A DNA stretch of 11,927 nt, taken from the NCBI GenBank assembly GCA_009697485.1, contig SICY01000014.1, positions 1 through 11,927 on the forward strand. Reading direction: 5' to 3'. The translations under genes and the position numbers were made by a program. This stretch comes from Nitrosarchaeum sp. (GTDB taxonomy: Archaea; Thermoproteota; Nitrososphaeria; Nitrososphaerales; Nitrosopumilaceae). The notes beneath the pieces were generated by a model. It saw nothing but the letters and a program-made list of their open reading frames with translations, was not told the DNA's origin and ran no database searches. Below are positions 1 to 6,635 of this stretch, piece by piece (the stretch's first letter is position 1; each line of letters begins with the position of its first letter).

Positions 1-274
1 TGATTCTAAAGCAGATTTTTCTGGAAAAGGAGATTCTGGCGAAGTTGTAATTGATCTTGAAAAGGATACTGATGAAATAGGTGAAATCTCTTCAAAAGAA
101 GATAGTATTGGTACGTATAGCCTTGAATACCTTAATCCCGTAGTTAAAGCAGTAGGTACAACCGCAGGTCAAATTACATGCGAATTCTCCAGTGCAAAAC
201 CTCTAAGAATTGAATTCAAAGTAGCAAACATAGGCAGAATCCACTTTTATTTGGCTCCACGAGTAGAAAGTTAA
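1..274 (+). CDS. pcn: DNA polymerase sliding clamp PCNA, C-terminal part
   Basis: The 5' part lies outside the window; about 91 codons remain, read in frame from base 2 to the TAA at 272-274. PCNA forms a ring-shaped trimer around DNA and tethers replicative polymerases, FEN1 and ligase. The visible part matches the second half of the C-terminal clamp domain: a run around SIGTYSLEYLNPVVKAVG, followed by an acidic or polar turn, then LRIEFKVANIGRIHFYLAP at the end. The LAP-containing tail is typical of the PCNA C-terminus, to which PIP-box partners dock. Complete archaeal PCNAs are about 245-250 residues, so roughly 60 percent is missing. The stop codon is followed after 35 bp by aspartate kinase, which has its own TATA-like box, so the two are probably transcribed separately. 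Identity is confident from sequence pattern. Confidence 0.92.
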   Translation, partial: DSKADFSGKGDSGEVVIDLEKDTDEIGEISSKEDSIGTYSLEYLNPVVKAVGTTAGQITCEFSSAKPLRIEFKVANIGRIHFYLAPRVES

Positions 275-277
275 AGC

Positions 278-285
278 ATTTAAAG
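278..285 (+). promoter_or_regulatory. TATA-like box for aspartate kinase
   Basis: The octamer ATTTAAAG is centred about 28 bp before the TTG start at 310. With archaeal TATA-to-start spacing of about 25-27 bp, transcription would begin at or within a few bases of the start codon, giving a leaderless mRNA. No Shine-Dalgarno sequence is seen before the TTG. It lies just after the PCNA stop codon. Confidence 0.55.
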
Positions 286-309
286 ATTAACTGATTCAGG
301 TACTTTGAA

Positions 310-1713
310 TTGAGACTAGTTCTAAAATATGGCGGAACATCAATTTCATCCGCTACAGATATTCAAGCCGTTGCAAACTACGTTAATTTATTATCTAAAC
401 ATAACGAAATAGTAATAGTTTGTTCTGCAATTAGTGGTACCACTGATGATCTAATAGAAATATCTCAATCTATAAAAAAAGAAAACAAAGACAAGGCTGA
501 ACAACTGGCATTAAAAATTATCAATAGACATAAACAACTTGCAAAACAAACAATCAAAAAATCAATAATTAAAAAAAAATTACTAGAAAAATTAGATACC
601 GATTTTCGAGAACTTTTTGCATTAATTGAAGGCATGGTTCTATTGGGAGAAGTAACACCTAGATCAATGGACTATTTGATTTCATTTGGTGAACGTCTTT
701 CAATAAAATTACTTTCTTTTGCAATTAATGATATAGGTAAAAAATCTATATCCCTAACTGGTAAAGAAGTTGGAATTGTTACTGATTCAAATTTTGGAGA
801 ATCTAAACCACTAATGGATACTACACGACTAAGAGTTTCTAAAACTATTGATTTACAATTTTCTAAGAAAACAATTCCAGTAATAGGTGGATTTACAGGA
901 GCAGATCAATATGGACATGTAACTACATTTGGTCGAGGAGGTTCAGATTATACAGCAACAATTATCAGTTCTTGCATAAAGACTGATGAAATTTGGTTAA
1001 TGAGTGATGTAGATGGATTAATGACTGCAGATCCAAAAATTGTTAAAAATGCCAAATTACTCAAAGAGGTTTCTTACATCGAAGCAATTGAAATGGCGTT
1101 ATTTGGAGCTAAACAAATCCATCCACGAACATTTGAGCCATTATTAACAAAAAAAATCCCAATGAAGATAAGAAATTCCTTTAATGTAAAAAATGAAGGG
1201 ACCTTAGTAACTGATTCCCCCTCAGTATCTACTAAAAACACTGTAAAATGTGTGAGTAGTATTCGTCACAATGGGCTAATAGATATACGTGGAGGCAGTA
1301 TGGTTGGTACTCCTGGGACTGCTGCAAAAATCTTTGCAACTCTTGCTAAATCTGGCATAAATGTAATGATGATATCTCAAAACCCATCTGAGTCTAGTAT
1401 TACTATTGTAGTCAAAAATACAGATCTAGACAAAGCAGTTAACACATTAGAAATGGAACTTTTAGGAAAAATAATCAAAAAACTTGAAGTAACTACTGAT
1501 GTTGCAATTATCGCGCTTATCGGCTTAGGCATGCGTGGTACAGTTGGAGTTGCATCTAAAGTATTTGGAGCAATAGAAAAAAATAAGATCAATGTCGCAA
1601 TGATTACCCAAGGTTCATCTGAACTCAATCTTGCATTTGTAGTTAAAGATTCTGATTCTAATGTAGCAGTTCAGGCTTTACATGATGCATTTGAACTTGA
1701 TAAAATTAACTAA
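310..1713 (+). CDS. lysC: Aspartate kinase
   Basis: Phosphorylates L-aspartate to aspartyl-4-phosphate, the committed step towards lysine, threonine and methionine. The 467 residues match the usual length of monofunctional aspartate kinases. The amino acid kinase domain fills residues 1-300: KYGGTS at 6-11 (catalytic lysine and phosphate loop), FGERL at 126-130, FGRGGSDYTA at 207-216 (aspartate/nucleotide binding) and MSDVDGLMTADP at 231-242. Two ACT regulatory domains follow, at about 315-385 (GTPGTAAKIFATLAKSGINV) and 397-462, the latter containing QGSSELNLAFVV, a region that binds effector in feedback-regulated relatives. This suggests allosteric inhibition by lysine or threonine, but which one cannot be told. 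The start is TTG, chosen because it gives the N-terminal KYGGTS strand directly and lies 28 bp after a TATA-like box. A run of nine A at 571-579 lies within the frame and does not break it. The next gene begins 40 bp downstream with its own promoter. Confidence 0.95.
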   Translation: MRLVLKYGGTSISSATDIQAVANYVNLLSKHNEIVIVCSAISGTTDDLIEISQSIKKENKDKAEQLALKIINRHKQLAKQTIKKSIIKKKLLEKLDTDFRELFALIEGMVLLGEVTPRSMDYLISFGERLSIKLLSFAINDIGKKSISLTGKEVGIVTDSNFGESKPLMDTTRLRVSKTIDLQFSKKTIPVIGGFTGADQYGHVTTFGRGGSDYTATIISSCIKTDEIWLMSDVDGLMTADPKIVKNAKLLKEVSYIEAIEMALFGAKQIHPRTFEPLLTKKIPMKIRNSFNVKNEGTLVTDSPSVSTKNTVKCVSSIRHNGLIDIRGGSMVGTPGTAAKIFATLAKSGINVMMISQNPSESSITIVVKNTDLDKAVNTLEMELLGKIIKKLEVTTDVAIIALIGLGMRGTVGVASKVFGAIEKNKINVAMITQGSSELNLAFVVKDSDSNVAVQALHDAFELDKIN

Positions 1714-1722
1714 AAATAAAAT

Positions 1723-1730
1723 AATTTAAG
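1723..1730 (+). promoter_or_regulatory. TATA-like box for the secreted duplicated-domain protein
   Basis: AATTTAAG is centred about 27 bp before the TTG start at 1754, again placing the expected transcription start at the initiation codon. A purine stretch AAGGGGAA follows directly at 1728-1735 but is about 18 bp from the start, too far to act as a Shine-Dalgarno sequence. Confidence 0.5.
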
Positions 1731-1753
1731 GGGAACAATTTCAAAGATTTTCA

Positions 1754-3214
1754 TTGAATCGATTAGTTATTATCTTAATTCTAGGTATTTTTACCACAGG
1801 AATTCTTACAGTTTCATTTATTTCTGATAATTTTGTTGATGCAAATTCTACAAAAAAAATTAATTTTACTAAAACAATAATTTCTTCTCAAGATCCAGGA
1901 CAAGGCCATGAAAATCACCAATTAGCACTAATTCTATCACCAAATGAAGGCACTCTTTATGATGGTTCAATGACATTTACTTCAAGCGAACCCGTAGAGA
2001 TTGTTGTTTTACACGAAATAAATAGTAATGATGCAAAAGGACAACCAACATGGACTATTGATGGAAATACCATTTATGCAATATCTCTAATTGATCTTAA
2101 AACTAAATCTGGTTCCTTTGAATTTACAGGAGCTGCTCTGGCACTACATTCTATCAATTCAAAAGAGTTTACATCCACCGTTAGTGTTGATGGTTGGATT
2201 AGAGGACAACCAACCGAAATAATTATGCAAAAAATTGAAGTACAAAAAGAATCATCACTACTATTATCACGAACAAATGTTGCTGCAACCATTCCAATGC
2301 ATGAAGGATTCTATAATGGCAATTCAATTTTTTACATTATAACAGATTCTAGTCAGCAAGAATATGCTGAAATGATTACTAAAAAACAAGATTGGAAAGT
2401 TGAGACTGCTCCTCCAATTGGAAAAACACCAGAAGATATTCTGCAAAAAATATTTGTTTTTAAGAATGGAGTTAAGGGAGATGGAATATATGGACATCAA
2501 AAAGAAATTTTTTCTAGTACTCCATCTCAAGAATTAGAATACAGCGCACTAAATTCTGTTATTGAAGTTACATGGAAAAAAGGTCAAAATGCAAAAATTC
2601 TTGAATCATCTGAAGAAATCATTAATGTAGAAGAAGATGGAAGAGTTGAATTTAATAAAACTGGCATAGTAATCAATACTCCTCAAATAATCTGGTCTGA
2701 TGGACAAATGTTAGTAAGAGATGATAAAGAAATTACTGATGATTTGACATTTGGTGGAGGTCAAATCACTGAAATTAACAAAGATGAGATGACAGTAACA
2801 TTTGTTGCTCATCGTGGATGGGGACCAGATGGAAAAACAATCTACTACATAGTAACTGATGCAACACCTTCTGGTCCAGCTGAAATGATGGGCGTTCCAT
2901 TTTCACCCAGATCAGAAAATCTAATTACAAATTCCTCAGCAGTTGATCTATTTCAATTCCAAAATGGGATTAAAGGTTCAGGATCTCTGGGATTTCAAGC
3001 AGGAATAGCTACAGTAACCCCTGGCTCTGAAAATTATAGTCCTATGTGGCGTATCTATATTATCGAATGGAATAATCCAGAAAATGCAAAAATTCTTGAA
3101 ACAATATCCGATATTAACTCATTTAAAACAAATGACCTAATTTCAGTCAGTTTAGCCCGTCCCATGAATAGTCATCATATAGTGAATAGCCCCTTCATAG
3201 ATCCATTCCAATAA
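1754..3214 (+). CDS. Secreted protein with tandemly duplicated domain, function unknown
   Basis: The 486 residues begin with a hydrophobic signal or anchor segment (residues 3-24) after a short basic start, so the protein is probably exported or held on the outer face of the membrane. Residues about 45-155 form a beta-rich region with GHENHQL near its start. Two related copies follow. Copy 1 (about 185-315) has SIFYIITDSSQQEYAEMI, IFVFKNGVKGDGIYG and VTWKKGQNAKILESSEEI. Copy 2 (about 350-486) has TIYYIVTDATPSGPAEMM, LFQFQNGIKGSGSLG and IEWNNPENAKILETISDI. The shared skeleton is a Y-I-V/I-T-D strand, an AEM motif, an F-x-NG-I/V-KG-G loop and an NAKILE strand. This resembles uncharacterised secreted domain families of ammonia-oxidising archaea, one of which I think is catalogued as DUF7482, but the assignment is from memory. 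No catalytic motif is evident, and there is no C-terminal membrane anchor. The start is a TTG 27 bp after a TATA-like box. Confidence 0.85.
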   Translation: MNRLVIILILGIFTTGILTVSFISDNFVDANSTKKINFTKTIISSQDPGQGHENHQLALILSPNEGTLYDGSMTFTSSEPVEIVVLHEINSNDAKGQPTWTIDGNTIYAISLIDLKTKSGSFEFTGAALALHSINSKEFTSTVSVDGWIRGQPTEIIMQKIEVQKESSLLLSRTNVAATIPMHEGFYNGNSIFYIITDSSQQEYAEMITKKQDWKVETAPPIGKTPEDILQKIFVFKNGVKGDGIYGHQKEIFSSTPSQELEYSALNSVIEVTWKKGQNAKILESSEEIINVEEDGRVEFNKTGIVINTPQIIWSDGQMLVRDDKEITDDLTFGGGQITEINKDEMTVTFVAHRGWGPDGKTIYYIVTDATPSGPAEMMGVPFSPRSENLITNSSAVDLFQFQNGIKGSGSLGFQAGIATVTPGSENYSPMWRIYIIEWNNPENAKILETISDINSFKTNDLISVSLARPMNSHHIVNSPFIDPFQ

Positions 3215-3233
3215 AAAATAAATCACTAAACGG

Positions 3234-3241
3234 ATAAATTA
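3234..3241 (+). promoter_or_regulatory. TATA-like box for cbiH/cobJ
   Basis: ATAAATTA is centred about 28 bp before the TTG at 3266, consistent with a leaderless transcript. An earlier TTG at 3244 is followed by an in-frame stop six codons on, so it is not an alternative start. Confidence 0.5.
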
Positions 3242-3265
3242 CTTGAAAGAAAATTTATTGTAAAA

Positions 3266-4060
3266 TTGACTGGTAAACTCTACATTGTTGGTGTTGGTCC
3301 TGGACATCATGATCATATGACATTCAGGGCTAAAGAAGTAATTGAAGAAAGCGATACAATAGTAGGATACGAAACTTATGTCAATTTAGTGCAAGATCTT
3401 ATTGAAGGTAAAACAGTTCATCGTTACGCAATGACGCAAGAAGTTGAACGTGCTCATCAATGTATTGATCTAGCAAAATCTGGAAAAATAGTTTCGCTTG
3501 TTTCAAGTGGTGATCCAGGAATTTATGGAATGGCAGGATTAATCTATGAAACACTTGCAGCATCAAATTGGAATCCTAAAGATGGTTTACAAGTTGAAAT
3601 AGTTCCAGGTGTTTCTGCTTTAAACTCATGTGCATCAATAATTGGCTCACCATTAATGACAGATTTTGCAGTTGTAAGTATGAGCGATTTATTAGTTCCA
3701 TGGGAAATAATAACAAAAAGAGTTGAAGCTGCGGCACAAGGAGATTTTGTAATTGTGATATATAACCCAGCAAGCAAAAAAAGAATACATCAACTATTAG
3801 ATACAAGAAAAATTCTTTTAAAATATAGAAAACCTACAACCCCTGTGGCAATAATCAAAGGTGCATTCAGAGATTCACAAACAATTGTTATGACAGATTT
3901 AGAAAATCTTCCAAATCATTCTGATCAATTAGGAATGATTAGTACAGTAATTATCGGAAACTCATCTACTTATACTTACAAAGATTTAATGATCAATCCT
4001 AGAGGTTACAAATCAAAATATAATTTAGAAGAACAAACAAATCCAAATCTTAAAGTCTAA
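3266..4060 (+). CDS. cbiH: Precorrin-3B / cobalt-precorrin-3 C17-methyltransferase
   Basis: SAM-dependent methyltransferase of cobalamin (vitamin B12) ring synthesis. It methylates C17 and contracts the macrocycle. The 264 residues fit the tetrapyrrole methylase fold: LYIVGVGPG at 5-13 (N-terminal glycine-rich loop), GYETYVN at 34-40, SSGDPGIYGMAG at 80-91 (the most characteristic motif), VEIVPGVSALNSCASIIGSP at 110-129, MSDLLVPWEII at 139-149 and DFVIVIYNPAS at 160-170. The SDLLVPW segment is typical of CobJ/CbiH and distinguishes it from CobI, CobM and CysG paralogues. Whether the substrate already carries cobalt (CbiH) or not (CobJ) cannot be told from the sequence; archaea generally insert cobalt early, so CbiH is the likelier name. 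No other cobalamin gene is adjacent in this window. The gene starts with TTG, and its stop overlaps the stop of the convergent tyrosyl-tRNA synthetase gene by four bases. Confidence 0.92.
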   Translation: MTGKLYIVGVGPGHHDHMTFRAKEVIEESDTIVGYETYVNLVQDLIEGKTVHRYAMTQEVERAHQCIDLAKSGKIVSLVSSGDPGIYGMAGLIYETLAASNWNPKDGLQVEIVPGVSALNSCASIIGSPLMTDFAVVSMSDLLVPWEIITKRVEAAAQGDFVIVIYNPASKKRIHQLLDTRKILLKYRKPTTPVAIIKGAFRDSQTIVMTDLENLPNHSDQLGMISTVIIGNSSTYTYKDLMINPRGYKSKYNLEEQTNPNLKV

Positions 4061-5103
4061 TGACTTTTCTTAATTGCCTCAAACAATTCTTCGCTTAAAT
4101 TCAACTTTTCACGAATTGGTGAAATCACCTTAACTAGATACTCTCCAACAGTTTGTTTAAGATCAGTTGGATGTAATTTTCTCTCAGCGAAATCAGATTC
4201 TAATTGTTTATAATCCGTATATGTTATATTTCCACCAAATTTCTCTGGTCTTTCTACTTTAATTTCATTAAATTCATGAAAGATAACATGTTTTGAAATT
4301 TCTAATACTGGATTATTCTGAATATTTGCTTCTTCACACCATGCTTTTTTGATCTTTGTTCTTATTTCATCATCTGAATTATGAATAAAAACTCCAGAAT
4401 TTGGATCTGATTTACTCATTTTTCCTAAAATTTGTGAGTCATTTGTATCTGCTGGTTTTGAAAGACCTGGTAATAATTTATGATGAACTGCAACTGGAAC
4501 TTTCCATTTCATTTTTGGAAAAATCTCTCTAACTAGCATATGGATCTTTCTTTGATCCATACCAGCATGAGCGATGTCAACATCTAAAAAATGGATATCA
4601 ACTGCTTGCATTGGTGGATACAATAATTTTGCAAGATCTATTTTTTCTTCATTTTCTGAGCGTCCCATAATAGTAAGTGTTCTCATTGTTCTTGCTAGTG
4701 ACACATGTTTAGTAAATTTCACAAGTTCAGACCAATACTCTGTTTTTTCTTGATAAAGATCTGAACCTAAAACAATGTTTGCCTCAGGGCATATCAACTT
4801 GAAAGCATCTTGATAGTATTTTGAAACTTTGGAGATCATCTCCCAATCTCCTCCTAGTTTATCATTGATCAGAGTATGCCAATCTGCAAGAAATACGGTA
4901 CACTTTACACCAGCCTTGACAAAATCATTAATCTTGAAACCTGTACTGATTAAACTCCCTAAATGTAAAAACCCTGAAATCTCTAAACCAATGTAATGTT
5001 TTGGGGAAGAATTTGTTTTGAATAATTCAATTAATTCATTATGTGTAACTATCTCTTCGGTAGGCGGTCTTTCAATTAATTTAACTTTTTCAGTGATATC
5101 CAA
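4057..5103 (-). CDS. tyrS: Tyrosyl-tRNA synthetase
   Basis: Charges tRNA-Tyr with tyrosine in the cytoplasm; class I aminoacyl-tRNA synthetase. The 348 residues are close to the archaeal/eukaryotic-type enzyme (about 300-360), which lacks the bacterial S4 tail. YIGLEISGFLHLGS at 37-50 contains the tyrosine-contacting Tyr and the HIGH-like signature HLGS. MQAVDIHFLDVD at 165-176 and AGMDQRKIHML at 180-190 are the tyrosine-pocket helix and the following motif. GKMSKSDP at 227-234 is the KMSKS loop. The C-terminal region contains VERPEKFGG and KLHPTDLKQTVGEYL, as in archaeal TyrRS. The related tryptophanyl enzyme is less likely because the tyrosine-binding Y, Q and D positions known from the Methanocaldococcus enzyme are all kept (Y37, Q166, D169). 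The start codon is TTG (5103-5101), 30 bp from a TATA-like box. The stop overlaps that of cbiH by four bases in a tail-to-tail arrangement. Confidence 0.94.
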   Translation of the reverse strand: MDITEKVKLIERPPTEEIVTHNELIELFKTNSSPKHYIGLEISGFLHLGSLISTGFKINDFVKAGVKCTVFLADWHTLINDKLGGDWEMISKVSKYYQDAFKLICPEANIVLGSDLYQEKTEYWSELVKFTKHVSLARTMRTLTIMGRSENEEKIDLAKLLYPPMQAVDIHFLDVDIAHAGMDQRKIHMLVREIFPKMKWKVPVAVHHKLLPGLSKPADTNDSQILGKMSKSDPNSGVFIHNSDDEIRTKIKKAWCEEANIQNNPVLEISKHVIFHEFNEIKVERPEKFGGNITYTDYKQLESDFAERKLHPTDLKQTVGEYLVKVISPIREKLNLSEELFEAIKKSH

Positions 5104-5129
5104 ATCAAAACAACTTCTGAGATGTAGGT

Positions 5130-5137
5130 CTATAAAG
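5130..5137 (-). promoter_or_regulatory. TATA-like box for tyrosyl-tRNA synthetase
   Basis: On the minus strand this reads CTTTATAG, a good archaeal TATA box, centred about 30 bp upstream of the TTG start at 5103. The transcript would be leaderless or have a leader of only a few bases. Confidence 0.55.
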
Positions 5138-5203
5138 TTATTTGAAATAATAGTTTACTTGAAATTTACAAGATTTGAAATAGTCAAGCGACTAATCATT
5201 ATT

Positions 5204-5413
5204 ATGACACGAAGAGGATTAGAACTCATTGAAAACTACAAAAAAGGTTTACAAAAATTTCTAGATACATTACCTGAACAAACAGTACAGATAGGCTCCG
5301 AAATGGTTAAAACTCTAACAATAAGCTCTAAAAATGAGATTGCAAATTTGGAAGCAATAGAAAAAGCATTAAAACGTTCACCTAAACATGAACAGGTTTC
5401 TCTGAATAATTAG
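5204..5413 (+). CDS. Small charged helical protein, unknown
   Basis: A 69-residue protein starting MTRRGLELIENYKKGL. It is rich in Lys, Glu and Leu, with probable amphipathic helices at about 5-22 and 45-58, and has no cysteines, signal peptide or membrane segment, so it is probably cytoplasmic. I do not recognise the family. The frame stays open upstream to 5018, but that extension would run through the tyrosyl-tRNA synthetase start and its TATA box on the other strand and has low-quality composition, so ATG 5204 is preferred. A weak AT-rich box (AATTTACA, around 5163-5170) could give a short leader. It lies divergent to tyrS and 53 bp before a winged-helix gene on the same strand. That it is a true gene is moderately likely: the coding sequence has typical composition for the region and a plausible start. 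Confidence 0.6.
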   Translation: MTRRGLELIENYKKGLQKFLDTLPEQTVQIGSEMVKTLTISSKNEIANLEAIEKALKRSPKHEQVSLNN

Positions 5414-5434
5414 AACTGATTTTTATTATTCATT

Positions 5435-5442
5435 GATAAATC
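5435..5442 (+). promoter_or_regulatory. TATA-like box for the winged-helix protein
   Basis: GATAAATC is centred about 28 bp before ATG 5467. The spacing matches the leaderless pattern elsewhere in this window, and a near-identical element (AATAAATC) precedes the gene at 10719. Confidence 0.45.
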
Positions 5443-5466
5443 AAACATAGGAATTGACTGAAAATT

Positions 5467-5817
5467 ATGATTGAAGATAAATGGCAGCGAGGAGAACGAA
5501 GAATTATTACAATAATAGAAAAATTTACAACTTATAAAAACTGGATTTCTTTCATGCAATTATCAATAGAAGCAAAAATTGAACATCAAACACTAACTAA
5601 CTATATTGATCTATTAATTAAAAGAGGTATTATCACAGAATATAGAGGAAAAAATAAGTCAAGATTATTTTGTATGTCTGGACATCATGATGATATTGAA
5701 TATAATGAAAAATTTAGAACTTTTACGCAAAAAGATTTAATGAGTAAAGAAGAAGCAGATAAAGAACTCTCTAAAATATACAAATTAGGAACAGATAATC
5801 TTTATCACAAATGTTGA
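5467..5817 (+). CDS. Small winged-helix (wHTH) DNA-binding-like protein
   Basis: A 116-residue basic protein. Residues about 10-75 fit a winged helix-turn-helix: helix 1 (RRIITIIEKFTTY), a second helix around ISFMQLSIEAKI, a recognition-like helix HQTLTNYIDLLIKRGIIT, and a wing running through EYRGKNKSRLFCMS. The pattern of a leucine/isoleucine-rich third helix followed by RG-I-I-T is common in archaeal transcription regulators that read 'unlinked gene expression' rather than an operon. The C-terminal 40 residues (after GHHDDIEYNEKF) are charged and probably helical, and could serve in dimerisation or partner binding. There is no ligand-binding domain. A role as transcription regulator is inferred from the fold pattern only, and the target is unknown. 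ATG is preferred as the start because a TATA-like box lies 28 bp upstream. Confidence 0.75.
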   Translation: MIEDKWQRGERRIITIIEKFTTYKNWISFMQLSIEAKIEHQTLTNYIDLLIKRGIITEYRGKNKSRLFCMSGHHDDIEYNEKFRTFTQKDLMSKEEADKELSKIYKLGTDNLYHKC

Positions 5818-5877
5818 TTAGTAAACAAACTAAATTTCTAAAAAATAAATTTATCCAAAAAAATAATATTAATTAAA

Positions 5878-5911
5878 GTATTTTTTGGTAAATAAAATAA
5901 TTAAAAAATAC
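5878..5911. terminator. Inverted repeat with T-tracts on both strands, candidate bidirectional terminator
   Basis: GTATTTTTT (5878-5886) and its exact complement AAAAAATAC (5903-5911) flank a 16-base AT-only spacer. The repeat sits between two convergent genes (winged-helix protein ending at 5817, zinc-finger protein ending at 5914). Each strand carries a run of six T in the direction of the gene running into it. Archaeal RNA polymerase terminates on T-tracts, so this could stop transcription from both sides; the A-T-only stem would be weak as a hairpin. Confidence 0.45.
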
Positions 5912-5913
5912 CG

Positions 5914-6099
5914 TTATTTACAATTTTTTTTATGCTTTCTTAGATCCTCTGAAGAATCAAATTCTGTACCACAGGCTCTACACTTTTCCTTTTTCTTATT
6001 GTGTGCAATTTCTTGATGTTTTTTTAGTCTTTCTGGATCAGAAAGTACAGTTCCACACTTTTTACATTTTGTTTCATTAGAATTACCAAATAATCCCAT
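5914..6099 (-). CDS. Small two-finger C2H2-type zinc protein
   Basis: A 61-residue protein (start MGLFGNSNETKC) made almost entirely of two zinc fingers. Finger 1 is CKKCGTVLSDPERLKKHQEI followed by AH, that is C-x2-C-x12-H-x4-H. Finger 2 is CRACGTEFDSSEDLRKH followed by KKNC, a C-x2-C-x12-H-x3-C variant in which the last ligand is Cys. The linker NKKKEK is basic. Such minimal fingers may bind DNA, RNA or protein; nothing in the sequence decides which. Small C2H2 proteins of this kind are frequent in ammonia-oxidising archaea. The frame is open 17 codons further upstream (to 6150), but that extension is hydrophobic and unlike the rest, and ATG 6099 directly precedes the MGLFG start, so the shorter form is chosen. 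No clear TATA box is seen at the usual distance. Confidence 0.8.
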   Translation of the reverse strand: MGLFGNSNETKCKKCGTVLSDPERLKKHQEIAHNKKKEKCRACGTEFDSSEDLRKHKKNCK

Positions 6100-6200
6100 G
6101 TTTAGTATAGTATTATCTAGTAGAAAAACAGTTTTTTCACTAAAACTCACTTGATTCTAAAAAATTCTTGGAATAAACAAAAAATCATTAGTTTAACAGA

Positions 6201-6209
6201 TTATCTTTT
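6201..6209 (+). promoter_or_regulatory. Weak TATA-like box for the 6234 zinc-binding protein
   Basis: TTATCTTTT is centred about 28 bp before ATG 6234. It departs from the better TTTATA/TTTAAA-type boxes in this window, so this call rests mainly on spacing. Confidence 0.3.
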
Positions 6210-6233
6210 ACGAATACTTTCATAGGCGAAAAT

Positions 6234-6623
6234 ATGAACAAAATCGTGGTTTCTAAACAATTTGAGGAGCAATTTTATAAATTTTGTACTGACAATAATA
6301 TTGAATGGGATGACAAGAAAAGACGATGGAGTAAACCATTTCATCCTAAAATAAAAAATATTTGGGTTCAATCTGATAATGGAGATTTTCTAAATTCTAT
6401 ACGCCCAAAAGAAAAAGGATATTATGACTCAAAATTTTTAGGATGGGAACTTGGTGCCATTAAGAAAGAATATTGCTTTTGGTGTGGTAGAATTATAGAA
6501 GAAACAAGAAAGCATGACCCACGTTCAGAAACAGTAAAATTTTGTAATTCTACTCATAGAAAGGCATTTGGTAAAGTAAAATCTGATCAAGAAAAACTAG
6601 GAAAAATGTTTGCATCTAGATGA
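6234..6623 (+). CDS. Putative zinc-binding protein, unknown function
   Basis: A 129-residue protein. The N-terminal half (1-75) is rich in aromatic residues (W25, W32, W44, Y63, Y64, W71) and basic patches (DDKKRRWSKPFHPK). The C-terminal half carries a likely zinc site: CFWC at 81-84, then 19 residues, then CNSTH at 104-108, giving C-x2-C-x19-C-x3-H, like treble-clef or MYM/FCS-type fingers. The tail KAFGKVKSDQEKLGKMFASR is basic. These features fit a nucleic-acid-associated protein, but I do not recognise a named family and no catalytic motif is visible. There is no signal peptide. ATG 6234 is the first start in frame and lies 28 bp from a weak TATA-like element. The stop codon is followed at once by a run of T, and the convergent membrane-protein gene ends 12 bp away. 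Confidence 0.75.
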   Translation: MNKIVVSKQFEEQFYKFCTDNNIEWDDKKRRWSKPFHPKIKNIWVQSDNGDFLNSIRPKEKGYYDSKFLGWELGAIKKEYCFWCGRIIEETRKHDPRSETVKFCNSTHRKAFGKVKSDQEKLGKMFASR

Positions 6624-6634
6624 ATATTTTTTAA
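6624..6634 (+). terminator. T-tract terminator candidate after the 6234 gene
   Basis: Six T residues (6627-6632) begin three bases after the stop codon of the zinc-binding protein gene. A short T-run is the usual archaeal termination signal. No stem-loop precedes it. Confidence 0.35.
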
Positions 6635-6635
6635 T

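Noticed and set aside
1377..1628. 83-codon open frame opposite the aspartate kinase ACT domains
   Set aside because: It lies wholly inside a strongly supported gene, with no promoter, motif or conserved-looking composition; a shadow frame.
4057..5103. Tryptophanyl-tRNA synthetase
   Set aside because: The tyrosine-pocket residues and the AGMDQRKIH motif in its usual place, with the HLGS and KMSKS loops, match archaeal TyrRS.
5018..5203. N-terminal extension of the 69-residue protein
   Set aside because: It would overlap the tyrosyl-tRNA synthetase start and its TATA box on the other strand and adds no recognisable domain; ATG 5204 is the better start.
6100..6150. 17-residue N-terminal extension of the two-finger zinc protein
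   Set aside because: The extension is hydrophobic and unlike the finger domain; the internal ATG at 6099 gives a typical compact zinc protein. The choice is not proven.
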